Assembly (NCBI GenBank): GCA_020064725.1
Contig: JAGTWJ010000006.1
Span: 2,294,001-2,358,000 of the forward strand
Direction: 5' to 3'
Source: Drechslerella dactyloides
Lineage: Eukaryota > Ascomycota > Orbiliomycetes > Orbiliales > Orbiliaceae
DNA length: 64,000 bases
In this document: piece after piece, positions 12,801 to 23,943 of the stretch
How positions within the stretch are numbered: position 1 is the stretch's first letter
Layout of the letters: every line of letters begins with the position of its first letter
Translations under genes and position numbers: made by a program
Notes under the pieces: model-generated
Seen by the model: only the letters and a program-made list of their open reading frames with translations
Databases searched by the model: none
What the model was told of the DNA's origin: nothing

Positions 12801-14434
12801 GCCACGACCGCGCGCCAACGACGCCACATATGCCAATGCTCGAGGCCAAATCTTAGTGCAAATATTCCGTAGTCCAACGTCATATCAGTTGAGTGAACTA
12901 GAGGCGGGCACTTGGCGCTCCCCTTGCGCATGTAGCGGACACCGCTGAATATATCTAAAGACCCCTAGGTATCCACCCATGAATAAGCTGGGCTCCCGGA
13001 TGCCACGGGCGGCAGCCATGGTTTTTAACCTTAAATGACCAAGATATCGCTGCGGATTTGCGAAATCTTCGATATACTTACTCCTCAGCGAAATGATGAT
13101 ATACAGAAACCCCATATCGATGACTGCGTGTCCATTTTATTAACTACAATTTCGATGTTGAAAGCGATTTCTAAGACTTTTGGCAAGGCTCGTAGCGTCT
13201 AAGCTTGTCTCGTGAACCGGAAGCTGGACACACAGAGGGTCGAGCTGCCTATTGACATACGCCTCACTTGTTACTTCGATCGTTATATTCCAGCGCTCGC
13301 CGTCGAGAGCGGGAGCTAGACGAGCCTACTTCGAAGAGATCGACCGGCTCAGGGCATCGCCTAGTAGAATAGTTCCAAGGGCGCACCGCGATATGTATGA
13401 GGAACAGGACCCGGATATCAACGAAACTTGGACACCAGCAGCGTTTTTTTGATTCGAGAAGAGATTCATGCCGTCCATATGTGTGTTCCAACATTGGCAT
13501 GGCCATGGTGACGCAGGATTTGGCGGAGAAAGATTCTGTCATCTTGTTGAGCACAGACTCTTTAGTTAAAGACCGTCGAATGATAAATTTCATGTTTCTC
13601 GGCGGTCGAATCGGCCCATGAGACCGCGTCGACCCACGAGTTTGAAATATTGTGGATTGGGGTGTAACATCCTGGGCGTTGACATGATATCACCCCGTTG
13701 ACATTCTCAATCTAGGCAACCTGAGCGATCTACTTCGACATGGTAAAGTCAATAGTTGTATGGTATAGTGTGAGCCACCTAGAGGCTAAAGTTGACAGCT
13801 CAAACTGTAGAGCTTTAGTATGGCTGACCGGCATCGAGATTATTGTTCGTGTGACCGAGTCGTATTGAATAGAGACGGAGGCTGACTCGGGCACTCCGCG
13901 ACGCCGGCTTGGCGGTGCAACAACCTGGAGTTGCAAAACACGCATCTCGGGTGTCAATCTCCCGTTCCGTTAACGTTCCGCCCCTTGATATCGATATCAA
14001 CACGAGGAAGAAGCCACGGGGCTAAGTTCAACCAATGGTGTCAGACCACAGACTCAGCTCAATCATCTCCGGACATTTCCTACAGCGGTCCAGAAGCCAC
14101 GGCGTCAGGGAATCTTCCTGTTTGCCTCCACATCAAGCTGAAAAGGCAGAAATTTGCCTAGGATCGTAGCATCAGCTGCATTCATTTTCGCGGCAGAAAT
14201 GTGCCGCACTCAGCCAGCTGGAGCTGATTCCAGCCGCACTCGATGGAGATGTCCTCGTTCCCGGGCGCCATGCCCCTTTCCGCTTAGCTTTCGCGCCTCG
14301 GAGTTCGTGTCCCGCTCTTGATTGAGACTAGTAATCGCGCATCGGGATGAAAGCTCGTGGAATGTGTGGAGTTGAGGACGCGTTCATTCACAGAGCATAC
14401 GCCGTCCACCATCAGCTTTGAACGTCGTATGGCC
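9821..14434. other. Gene-poor stretch, no supported gene
   Basis: No frame longer than about 120 codons and none with a recognisable domain. Composition alternates between AT-rich pieces (10.7-11.4 kb) and mixed pieces. A near-palindrome, TAGCACTAGTACTAGC, lies near 11584-11599. The 3' end (about 14.2-14.4 kb) is probably the upstream region of the DUF2235 gene. Confidence 0.5.
13207..13220 (+). repeat. Dispersed motif GTCTCGTGAACCGG (variant copy)
   Basis: One of five sites sharing GTCTCGT(A/G)AAC(C/T)(A/G)G. This copy has G in place of the usual A at position 8. See the entries at 45670, 51980, 58150 and 61127. Confidence 0.5.
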
Positions 14435-14440
14435 TATAAA
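14435..14440 (+). promoter_or_regulatory. TATA box of the DUF2235 gene
   Basis: TATAAA lies 132 nt upstream of the ATG at 14572, with no ATG in frame between them. Confidence 0.55.
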
Positions 14441-14571
14441 AGCCATGGCGGGCCCTCTATCGGAGGGGTTCTTGAGCCGTTATCGATATCGAACAAGTTG
14501 AATCTCAAGAGCCGAATACATTTTTTTTCTTAATTTAATACCAGTAATCGTAATTCTTGAAATCGCCCGGC

Positions 14572-16633
14572 ATGGAGCCCGAGTCCAAGACAACACCTTC
14601 GGGCTTCGCCCAGGGCGGCTTCGCTCAAGAAGGCATCTCTCAGACCGGGTTTATCGACAACAGCATCCCCGTTGCGCCCAAGAGACTCGTTGTCTGCTGC
14701 GACGGCACATGGCAGTCTTCGGTATCCGGCCTTAAGAACGTCCCGTCAAACGTTACCCGTCTCGCGCGTTCGATCGCTCGCAGCGGCAGAGAAGACGGCC
14801 CGGACGGCAAAGTCTGGCAACAGATCGTTCATTATGACGCTGGTATCGGTACCGGAGACCTCAGCAATGCGGAGAAAGACCGCCAAGGCGGCTTCGGTAT
14901 CGGCTTCGTCGGCAACGTCATTGAAGCGTACAACTTCCTCGTCCTGAACTATAGTCCTGGCGATCAGATATTCTGCTTTGGCTTCTCGAGAGGCGCTTAT
15001 ACCGCTCGCGCTGTGGCGGGTCTCGTCAACGATATTGGCATTATCTCGCCTAGGGATATGCAGGACTTCCCAGACCTCTATGCCCTCTATCAGAAAAACG
15101 AGGACTCGCAAGGCTTCAGAAAGTCTACAGCGTATCGTGAGTGGGTCAAAGGCGTGCTCGAGGATGAACAGCCACCTAAGGTCGAGAGTGGCTTTCAGGA
15201 GCCGCCGCGGTACAAGAAGCCTCCTCACCGCCCTGCTCCTGAGGCTTCGAGGGTTGTCGAGGTCGTCGGCGTCTTCGATACGGTCGGCAGCCTGGGTATC
15301 CCGGACCTGACCTGGACGCAGTATAATTTGAAGTTCCTCGAGCAGTATTCAGGAATCACAAATCCTGGCTTCCATAACGTCTCTCTCAGTCCTTGTGAGT
15401 TTACAAATGTACCCCAGGCCCTTTGAAGTCTGCCAACCTGCTAACAGTCTATATCATAAGATATCCGACATGCCTTCCATGCGCTGGCCCTCGACGAGCG
15501 CCGTGGGCCGTTTTCGCCAACTCTCTGGCACTTCCCGCTAGACGGCGCTCGCGGCCCGAAGAAGCCTAGCAAGTCCTACGATGCTATCCTTGAGGACTGG
15601 TGGAAGGTCGAAGCGGATAAAAAGGCCACCGAAAAGCAGCTATCAGCTGCATGGGGCGCACTGGTTGACTGCGAAATGTATGATCAATTAAAGGGAATGG
15701 AGTCGGAATTGCAGCAAGTTTGGTTCCCAGGCGTGCACATCAACATTGGAGGCGGTAGCGACGACCCCCTCAAGGAATGGAAAGCAGATTTCGAGCGTAA
15801 GTCATCCGCCACATATATGTCACACTACGCGAACTCAATTTATAGTATTATTCGCTAACTTACGGATTCTAGAAATCGCCTTGATCACGTTCGCCTGGAT
15901 GTGTGAGCAGGTCTCTCCATACCTTCGACTCGAGGATGATCTCGGTTCTGTGGCCAGGTCCGCTGTTGAGGACCGTTTCAATTTGATCCAACCGGTCTTA
16001 GCCCGCATCAGGGAAGGCGAGAAGGACTTCGGCTTCCACTGGGCTGGAAGCTGGGCCTGGAAAGCGCTAGACATGACTGGGCTCAAGAAAGCGCAAGTGC
16101 GAAAACTGCCAGACAACGCCGTCAACGGGTGGGCTACCGGCCCTATCGTCGATAGCTTTGAGGGCAAGATGGCGCTGGCAGGAGAAACAATCAGGCTGCC
16201 TGGTCGGTATAAGGACGACTATACTGGCAAGAAGCTCAAATCGATCGGACCAACATACGAGTTTATGCATCCGTGCGTCCATTACCGGAAAGAGAAGGAC
16301 AAAACCTACCAGCCTAAGGGCCTGGCAGACCTCATCAGGAAGCCTAAAAAGTCGTCGGATGGCTTCGAATGGGTATCAAAGGACGGGGCTACCGTCATAC
16401 CTGAGTTTGTTATCAAGCCGACAGACCACTTTACGCGTTTTGTGGCTATGCAGGGTGGATCAGAGGATGCGGCGATGGACTTCATTGGCACGATTGACAA
16501 AACCCTTGGATTTCAGACTATGGAGGCAGATATATTGGATAGACGGGAGAGCAGCAAGAAAGCTCGTGAGGCTGGCTCGCAAGCCGGGCCCTTTAACCAA
16601 AGCGGCTTTACTCCAGTGAATAATGGATTTTGA
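14572..16633 (+). CDS. DUF2235-family putative serine hydrolase
   Basis: Alpha/beta-hydrolase-like protein of the DUF2235 (Tle1-like phospholipase catalytic) family, 639 residues, cytosolic (no signal peptide). Exons: 14572-15394, 15461-15796 and 15873-16633; both introns have GTGAGT/GTAAGT donors and CTAAC branch points. Motifs: RLVVCCDGTW near residue 38, HYDAGIGT at 87, the nucleophile elbow GFSRG at 137-141 (Ser139), VFDTVGSLG near 234 (probable Asp236), and RHAFHALALDERRGPF after the first intron (candidate His). The third exon carries a variable C-terminal region with GKK/KPKK-rich segments. Bacterial relatives include type VI secretion lipases; the role of the fungal proteins is not established. 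The start at 14572 was chosen because upstream in-frame codons are non-ATG. Confidence 0.85.
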
Positions 16634-17153
16634 GGTGCACTTTCTGGCTGGCTCTCATCATATGAGCTTATCGATATACTACTTGATGGAAATTGAAATA
16701 TTTGTAATATATATCAATCGGTCCTGATGCGAATGGGTCATCAACAAATTTCTGGCAGCGGGTATCGAATACGTGAGGATGATCATTACCGTAGTCGATC
16801 GCTGGTCGTGGTAGCTCCAGTACAATAATTAAGCATATCATATAGGAAGTTTGTATGCATTCATACGCACTAGGCCCATATTTCATATTATCTTCTCCAG
16901 ACACAACTCCAGATGCTAATAGCTGCTACAAGCGCCTGTAATTGTGCTATTATGTTGTAATACATTAAGTTATACAATCCTTGGACAATATACGCGATTC
17001 AAGCGTCTCGTCTGTCTCTTTATTCAAATGATCTACCGATTCAGCATCGTTTGAGGACATCGCAGGAGCCTGCTAGACGATATTTGTACTCAAACGCTCA
17101 AAGACTCATCACTCAGCCAGAGAATTTAGGAACGAGACTAGAAATCTGTTTTG
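16634..17153. other. Intergenic between convergent genes
   Basis: AT-rich 3'-flanking DNA between the DUF2235 gene (+) and the BTB gene (-). It would hold both transcript ends. No gene or clear structured element was seen. Confidence 0.6.
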
Positions 17154-18058
17154 TCATGTCAGTTGGCAGGAATGGTTCGATCGTTCTGAAGAGGCCCATA
17201 CCACGTTCCAAATTAGAGATCCTAAGCCATGTGACGTATCATCGTTTTGCAACCAGGCGGCTCCAGGAGCACGTTTCGCATTTCCCTTTACCGGTTTCCT
17301 TTTTTCCGATCCGTTGACGAGGATATCGGTGGACAGATCTGGATACTTCTTGAGCATCGCAATGAAGTCGTCTTTCTTTCGTAGTTCTTCAACATAGGTA
17401 GCGCAGATACGAGCGAGCTGCGTCTTGAACGCGCTTTTGTGACCCGTCAATCTACCGTGTGTAGAGTCCGTATCGTGTGTAGATAGGTAGAACAAGGGGA
17501 TCGTCCGAATTATGTCGTCTAAGAGTTTGCTTAGCTGCGGTGCTTTCTTCGCTTCAGTAGGGTCTTTCCAGTCTAGGGCGGCAAAGGCCGTGACGGCGCC
17601 CAAAGCCCTCTCCTTTGTCTTTTCTGCACCCAGGGCCGCCGATAGAATGTAGATACGTGCATGAAGATTGATATTCGATAAATCAGCAAGGCCCTCCTCC
17701 TTCTGCCCATCCGTATAGATGTATTCGTCGATGTAAGCGAACCGGACGAGCGCATCGAAAGCTTCTTCGTCATCAGTATCGAGATTTAGTTCTGGGATGT
17801 GTTCAACCCCTCTTGCTTGTTCCTGGTTGAGCATCGACTTGAGACTAGAAAATTTGGAAAGCGCCTCAGTATGCAATATGTACGTTTTGCCTCCTCCACA
17901 TATTGTAACCTTCACAGGAGGGGACTTGAAATAGCTGTGGCCGCGGTGCAATGTCGTGTCTATCAGTTAGTGTGTGTCATTCAACAGTGCGATCGTGGAC
18001 GATATATCGCATACCTGGGGAGTTTGTCGAAAGACTCCCTGCTTATATTGCTTCCCAT
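17154..18058 (-). CDS. BTB/POZ domain protein
   Basis: Protein-interaction domain protein, 274 residues. Exon 1 (18058-18015) codes for MGSNISRESFDKLP; the intron 18014-17935 has donor GTATGC, branch CTAAC and acceptor CACAG; exon 2 is 17934-17154. This junction restores Ser-Tyr-Phe in frame at the start of the BTB fold. The BTB core runs from about residue 17 to 110: KVTICGGGKTYILHTEALS (strand B1-A1 helix), then FSSLKSML, then EAFDALVRFAYIDEYIY (A3 region). The second half is helical, ends with a basic patch (EKRKPVKGNAKR), and has no Kelch or MATH repeats. Fungal genomes carry many such stand-alone BTB proteins, some acting as Cullin-3 adaptors; the role here is unknown. Confidence 0.8.
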
Positions 18059-18193
18059 CTTGGCTAGTCTGTGGTATCCCTAGCTTGAGGCGAGGGACTC
18101 AGGTATTCGTGCAGCTGGTTGATGTAACTGATTGATGATGTGGTGAGAATTGTTCTTGTCCACGTCTTACAGATTGATGCCTGCAGCGGATGG

Positions 18194-18199
18194 TATATA
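18194..18199 (+). promoter_or_regulatory. TATA-like box upstream of a short ORF
   Basis: TATATA lies about 75 nt upstream of the ATG at 18273. It is followed by a pyrimidine-rich stretch (CTCTCTTATCAAGC onward), as in fungal core promoters. Confidence 0.35.
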
Positions 18200-18272
18200 G
18201 CACGCACGCACGCCTCAGGCTCTCTTATCAAGCTTTCTCCAAACTTTCCACCTAACCTTATAACGCAACACC

Positions 18273-18446
18273 ATGCCCTCTGTAGGGCTTACTCTTGACG
18301 CTACACCTTTTTACAGCATCGCTTGCCAGAGAAGCATTATCCCATCACTGTTGCCCAAGGTAGCACATCTCCTGCAGAGCTTCCCCTTGGTATCTTCACG
18401 ACGTACCAATTACGCACAAGAGCATCTTAGGGTTATCGCCTCTTAG
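18273..18446 (+). CDS. Short ORF with promoter-like context, unknown
   Basis: A 57-codon frame beginning MPSVGLTLDATPFYSIACQ. The ATG follows a favourable AACACC context and a TATA box with a CT-rich leader. No family is recognised. It could be the surviving first exon of a decayed gene, since the sequence downstream (18454-18741) is open in another frame but has no clear start or domain. Confidence 0.25.
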   Translation: MPSVGLTLDATPFYSIACQRSIIPSLLPKVAHLLQSFPLVSSRRTNYAQEHLRVIAS

Positions 18447-18551
18447 AGCCGGCATGGAGTCACGGGTGCCGCCTCCGGCTTCAAGGTCTGCTGCTGATGC
18501 CCGCCAGGCGCAATGTGCGGCCTCACAGTCGATTAGCGAGATTTTGATAGA

Positions 18552-18609
18552 CAAAAAGGCTGTCACTATTATTGTAGAAGAACCAAAGTCCGCATATATC
18601 CTGTCAGAT
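18552..18609 (+). repeat. Dispersed coding-like fragment, copy 1
   Basis: About 57 nt that matches 23819-23876 at roughly three quarters of positions. The match also holds at protein level (KAVTIIVEEPKSAYILS here, KAVNIIAESKSAYML there), so both appear to be relics of one coding element. The family is unknown. Confidence 0.5.
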
Positions 18610-19083
18610 TGGGGCTATCCTACAAGCTCATCGACAGTGATATGGGCGGTATATCATACAGCACTTGAAATCTCACAACATCTCCCCTACAAACACCAAA
18701 CACTGGTGTCTAGCGGCATGGCAGATACGCAATGCGGATAATCAAGTGGTCTGCAAGCCCGGCGCTCAGACAACTTTGCTGCTCGAACCGACTGCTGGTC
18801 AGACAGTCGACGGGAGCTTATGAAATTGCAGTTCATTTCTATCTCCTCGATGCTTCCGGTTAGATAGTATCAGAACGGGACTCCACGTTCAATCAACTAT
18901 CCTCTCCGCTTCCTAGTTTCGCCCTTTCGATAGGTGCTCATCGCACTGTCAGGTATAACGCCACGTCTCAAAAGCCGATGTTATGTAGTTTTGCTAACGT
19001 TTTTATTGCATCCAGATACTGCCTAGCAGTAGCATATCAACAGATCCTTTAGACGGCATCCATTGTACTAACGAAAGTCGAAC
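18610..19083. other. Intergenic upstream of the helicase-like gene
   Basis: No gene seen. It probably includes the promoter of the gene starting at 19084, but no clear TATA box was found. Confidence 0.5.
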
Positions 19084-21284
19084 ATGCCGCCTCCAAGTGG
19101 TGCTGGCCCGAGTAATGGGTGGAGGGTCCCTGCCAAAATGCCAAAATGGGCAACGCAGCTGAAAGCGGATAACGCGGGAACTGTAGGAGCGGGGTCCTGC
19201 TGGAGTGTCCCGATCAAGGCTATGCGCTTCCACCAGCTTGGGGAAGAGTATAAGGGGATTTTCTATATGCGACTTGTATTCCTCAGGATTAGCGAGGGCC
19301 GCTACCTGATCAGTATTCAATCGACTAACTGTACTCAATCGACCAACTGGACGGAGGGCCATCCAGAAATGTGTATTAACATGCCCCAAGCAGCGATCAA
19401 ATCGTACAAGGTCAATAGGCATTCGATCAATTTCGAATACAATCCGGAAGCATGCGAGAAGTTCATTCCGACCGAACTGGAGAGACGAAGGTCCGGCGAC
19501 GGGGAGCCAGCAAAGCTTTGCCAAATCTATGACAGCATGGTCGCTCAACGGTCAATGGAACTGTTTTTTGATCTTACCTCAACTGCTGAAGGCCCACCTC
19601 CTAGTCTTGCAAGTATCGGCGATCTCTTCGAAATGGTTCAGGGAAAGATATTAGAGCCCCCCGGAACTGAAACTTGGCCTGGGCCTGACCTTAACTTTCT
19701 GGAAATGATGTTCCGATCTGAAAGTCTCTACCTTGACGTAATGCGTGATGCAATAATTGGAGAAGAACTGGCGCACGAAGTGGCCATCATTGATTTTTCG
19801 GCTTACACAGTTGGACTTTCGCTAAACAGAGATGGAACTGTCCGTGTCTGGCCTCAAGCATACTGTAGTGCCTTCAAGGAAAGGCTGGGAAAGGAAGCTC
19901 CATATGCCTCATTCACGATCACGAAAGAAGCTCGAACAGACGAGGAATTCACGCTGAAAGGTTACGAAAGCTGTCCTATGAACCGGAGTCAACCCTTAGA
20001 TTTGATCGTTGGATCTATGTCCCAGAGCGAGAAGGACATCATCACTAGTTCCAGGCCTGGGGAGTTCAAGTAAGTAGCAAACATTCCCCGCTGTATCTCC
20101 CGAGTATGATAATTTTGGTATCTAATTTCGGAATAATGAAATCCAGACTGATATTTAATCGGGTCAATGCGGATGTGCATCGACTGAGATGTTTTTTTTC
20201 AGCGTTCGTATCGACTCTTTATGAACATACCTCGTCACACGAATCAAACGCTGGCGACACAGGAAGCACTGGAGAGTTTAAAACCAAAACCACTCCAAGC
20301 GACGAGGCATCCAATATTCTCTCCGACGGTGATTTACCATTTAGGTCTACTAGTCGAAGAAGCAATCCGGCTATCGATCCCAGGGATCTCATCTACGGGA
20401 ACTACGATGCAGATCTAGGATGGCAAGCTCCACCCGCGGTCCGATTGCATTTTTGGGGCCCCTCTGTCAAGCTCGACAAGGCACAACAAAGAGCTATCGA
20501 CTACTGTCTCGGTATCGATAATAGATTTCATTCAAGCGTAGCACTTCTACAAGGCGAAAGTGGAACGGGCAAAACATGCACAATGGCAACAATGATTACT
20601 GCAGCTTATACCGCTTACGCGAAGAGGTTCAAACAGCACACAGGGGAAATTATACTTGTTGTCACTCCGACTGACGAGTCTCTGGTGAAAATCTTTGATG
20701 AGACGCGCAGAAGGTTACTAGATCATGAAGACGGGAAGAAAGCTAAGCTTGTGCTTCTTCCTTCGCCTCAGCTTGACGATGTGCTCAATCATGAAGACCT
20801 TTTTGGAATAAAGGACTTTACACCTGATGATATCATCAAAGATTCGGTGGATAAAGTTGAAGACCTTTCCTGGGATACTCCGGCTAGCCCCAAGCGCTCG
20901 CCCACCCAAAATATTGCCTTCGCCACGACCACTACAATTTTCAACTATAGGCGGCTTTCAAGACACTGGAAACCACGCCTGTTATTCTTCGACCAAGCCG
21001 AGGCTGCTAGAGAGATAGAAACCTTTGGGGTCTTTGGGATGTTCCACAAGACAATAACTCGCTGGGTTATGAGCGGAAGACCTAAAGCAGAAATGCCGCT
21101 TTCAGAACGGGAAAATCTTTTCATGGGAATGAGTCTGTTTGAGCGACTGGTACAGAAGGGGTGGAGGGCGTTTGAACTACGCATTAAATACACGGACATG
21201 ACTCGAGAGGAGGCCGAAATGCAACAGCTGAGGAATCTCTTAACTAATTCCAGAAAGAGGCGCAAGATGGCAGAAGACTCTTGA
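19084..21284 (+). CDS. Truncated SF1 (Upf1/Dna2-like) helicase
   Basis: Predicted 707 residues. Exon 1 is 19084-20069; the intron 20070-20146 (GTAAGT, branch TCTAATT, acceptor CCAG) joins GEFK to LIFNRV in frame; exon 2 is 20147-21284. The N-terminal 420 residues are unrecognised. The second half has SF1 helicase features: a Q-motif-like LDKAQQRAIDYC (about 439-450), Walker A GESGTGKT (about 465-472), motif Ia-like EIILVVTPTDES, a Walker-B-like LLFFDQAEAA (about 607-616), and a degenerate motif III region (MSGRPKAEMPL) followed by GMSLFERL. The frame stops soon after, so the second RecA domain (motifs IV-VI, including the arginine finger) is absent. The Walker B residues are DQAEA rather than DEAxQ. 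It is either a diverged regulatory ATPase or a decayed helicase. The frame is intact. Confidence 0.65.
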
Positions 21285-21975
21285 TTCCATCATGGTACGA
21301 TGCTAGCGGTAATAGAAGATGCGGCGCATGTATGTTCCGGATGAACAAGCTTTTGGGAGGCTAATGGTACAAAGCAGTGGCGTTCTTTCAGATGGAGGTA
21401 TATTTCTTTACTTGGGGGGGTACAAAATTCGTATCGGACATACGACAAGAGTCTTAACGTTTGTACACCTTTTCTATTGGGTCGAAAATTGTATTGTTTC
21501 TCTTGCGGGAATCATGGTCAATTACTAGGGTTAAGTGATCAACCTTCGGTTGAACTGATCTCAATTAGAGGCAGCTGCCCTGCGGACATCCCGCCAATAG
21601 ATTAGAAGGTAAAATTTGAATAGCTGATTGTCCCAATAGCTGGTTGAATCAAGTGAAGGTGAAAAGAAGACGAGTGCTGAATGTCCCCGGTAAGCGCCTT
21701 GCGGATATTTAAGCATGAATTGGCCCGCCCTAAATACTTCACTGGTAGTATACGGTTAGACTTTCGGCTAAAAGCTTGTGTAACACACTAAGGTCAGTGA
21801 TGATTACTGGGTATATTCTTTATGTCCGGGTGTTCGTTAAAACTTGAATATGAGCGCATAACAGCCAAATGCAGATATCTACGAGGCCCCTTACAGGCTG
21901 TTTGAGAGCTATCGCGATACTTTTACCTGCTGTAGTATGTAAGCTAGCGTGCACGTCTGGAGACACATACGAGCT
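21285..21975. other. Intergenic, no supported gene
   Basis: A 69-codon frame at 21319-21528 has no recognisable domain. It could be a remnant of the missing C-terminal half of the upstream helicase, but no helicase motif is readable. The rest is AT-rich upstream DNA of the 21976 gene. Confidence 0.45.
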
Positions 21976-23565
21976 ATGAAGAGGCTACGAGACACTCGCC
22001 TGAGCATAACAATGAGGGCGTCCGCGTCTTCATACGCGTACCTGACCATCTTCGTAGGAGTTGCTACCTTGGCCCAATGCTCCGCAGCTTGGTATTTTGT
22101 CTTCCTCCGAGATCCGCAGAGTACAGCTGAGTTCCCGCTGGTCAGTGTCTACGAGCAAACTGACGGGGACTCCTCCTGCCGCGACGTCCCGACGTTTCCA
22201 GACGATGTCGGCAAGCCTCTCCGCTGGATCAATGTCGCCAATGTACCCGGTGAGCCTTACCCTGTTACGGCTTTGGCTTTCTGGACGCAGCGGAGCGGTT
22301 GCGCGGGTCCGCCTGACTTAATTATCAGGTACAGCGGCGACTCCTCGCGTGGAATCTACTTTATCGATCTCGGTGGTACGGAGCCCAGCCAGGGCGCTGG
22401 CCTCGCGGACAACTACCTACAGTTCAAACCGCTGGTGCCCTCGGACCGCTGGTACCGCGAGTATATCACCAGCTACGAGGAGTCGCTCGCGGTGAACTTC
22501 GCAGAAGCCTACAATGCGGATAGCGGCAACGGTATCCTCAGCGAACTAGGGCCGCCGGAGAACCCCTTCCCCGCCGTCTACGCAATCAGCGATATCCGCT
22601 ACCAGACAGTCCAGTACCATACGACGTCAATGCTGCGGTCTGTGAAGATAGACTGGTGGAGAGAAGGGCAGGACATCAGCAATATTCCACCTGAGACCGC
22701 GCCAGATATCCTAGAGAGGGAAACAGAGAACCAGGTCGCGAACAGCAAGCAGTGGCCGCCCGGCAAACTCGGCGTGAGGCTCGGATTTGACAGAACGAAG
22801 ATGCTGGACTCTTTCATGCTTATGACTGGAAGGTCGAGATACAAAGGGGACATGCCGGCTACCGATACCATTGAGTACGAGGATCTAGACCCATACGAGG
22901 ATTCCGTCGCGGATTATATGCACAAGACACGGGAGAACCAGCCGCTGGATCTAGGAAACTATAACGATGCCGTAGGCCATCAAGACGTCGATTTGAACGC
23001 CCCGCTACGACCGGCGCCCACGCAGACAGCAACCCCTCAGCCAATGGTATCTTCTACGGGTGCTGAGCAGCCTGGGTATTATCCTGCCATATCACAGCAG
23101 AATATGATGGCCTATCCACCACAGCAAATGAACCAGGGCATATACCAAAATCAGCAGTTCCGATCAGCACCGATACAGAACAAAAATCCTGACCAGATTC
23201 CGAACCAGTATTACCAGCAACGGCGTCCCGTACGGAATGGCGGCGGCATGCCAAATACGTTCCCGAATGGGATGAGCTTTCTCGGTATCAGCATGCCCCC
23301 TGCTCAGGACTGGGAGCAATTCCAGCGCAACTACAATGCACTTATGCAGCAGCTTGGGCAGCTGCAATTCAACTCTAATCCTGCTCCGAACTACCAGATT
23401 AATCCGACTGGGATGGGGGGTTACGAGGAGGAAGAGGATAGGCGGGACTTTGAGCGGACGAATGTGAATGCTTATGTGTCACAACCGGTGCAAATGCAGG
23501 ACCAGAATCCCGACCAGATCGAGATCGAGGACATTGGGCCTGCGGGAACGACAGAATTTTACTAA
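21976..23565 (+). CDS. Secreted or membrane protein with Q/N/P-rich C-terminus
   Basis: A single-exon frame. The start is either ATG 21976 (529 residues) or ATG 22012 (517 residues). From the second, the N-terminus MRASASSYAYLTIFVGVAT reads as a signal peptide ending near CSAAW. Residues about 35-290 form a folded-looking region with few cysteines, rich in Tyr/Trp (PSDRWYREYITSYEESL). From about 330 onwards it is a disordered Gln/Asn/Pro/Tyr/Met-rich tail (AYPPQQMNQGIYQNQQF, ending in an acidic DQIEIEDIG). It is GC-rich relative to flanking DNA. I do not recognise the family. The organisation (signal, globular domain, Q/N tail) suggests an extracellular or cell-wall protein. Confidence 0.7.
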   Translation: MKRLRDTRLSITMRASASSYAYLTIFVGVATLAQCSAAWYFVFLRDPQSTAEFPLVSVYEQTDGDSSCRDVPTFPDDVGKPLRWINVANVPGEPYPVTALAFWTQRSGCAGPPDLIIRYSGDSSRGIYFIDLGGTEPSQGAGLADNYLQFKPLVPSDRWYREYITSYEESLAVNFAEAYNADSGNGILSELGPPENPFPAVYAISDIRYQTVQYHTTSMLRSVKIDWWREGQDISNIPPETAPDILERETENQVANSKQWPPGKLGVRLGFDRTKMLDSFMLMTGRSRYKGDMPATDTIEYEDLDPYEDSVADYMHKTRENQPLDLGNYNDAVGHQDVDLNAPLRPAPTQTATPQPMVSSTGAEQPGYYPAISQQNMMAYPPQQMNQGIYQNQQFRSAPIQNKNPDQIPNQYYQQRRPVRNGGGMPNTFPNGMSFLGISMPPAQDWEQFQRNYNALMQQLGQLQFNSNPAPNYQINPTGMGGYEEEEDRRDFERTNVNAYVSQPVQMQDQNPDQIEIEDIGPAGTTEFY

Positions 23566-23943
23566 TTGCAATATCTGAGGTACATGTGCTTAAGATCTTA
23601 ATATCTTAACTATGGGACACCTTGTTAACTTAACTAGATCACGGAATCTACGCGTATGCGGGTTACAGTCGTCATGTGATGGTTCCTTGCGTGTATACCA
23701 TGGAATCATTTCAACGGCGTCACCGGGTGAAGCCACTTGCAATCCCGGTCATATAGCTATTAAATTCAGGCTGCACTCCCACAATTTGCATTCTTGCAAT
23801 TTTCGTACAAACTTTTTAGAAAAATAAAGCTGTCAATATTATAGCAGAATCTAAATCTGCATATATGCTGTGAGATATTACCTATCAAAGAAAACAATTC
23901 GCAAAAGACTTTACCAGACAACAACAAATTACCCCGCCAGCCT
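23566..23943. other. Intergenic between convergent genes
   Basis: The 3' flanks of the Q/N-rich protein gene (+) and the tannase gene (-). It contains a copy of the dispersed fragment at 23819-23876 and nothing else recognisable. Confidence 0.6.
23819..23876 (+). repeat. Dispersed coding-like fragment, copy 2
   Basis: Similar to 18552-18609 in DNA and in one translated frame (KAVNIIAESKSAYML, then a stop). Confidence 0.5.

Noticed and set aside
14746..15228. 160-codon frame antisense to the DUF2235 gene
   Set aside because: A shadow of strong codon bias in the real gene; no independent coding evidence.
17160..17180. GGTTCGATC resembling a tRNA B box
   Set aside because: It lies in the 3' end of the BTB gene with no matching A box or cloverleaf; no tRNA gene was found anywhere in the window.
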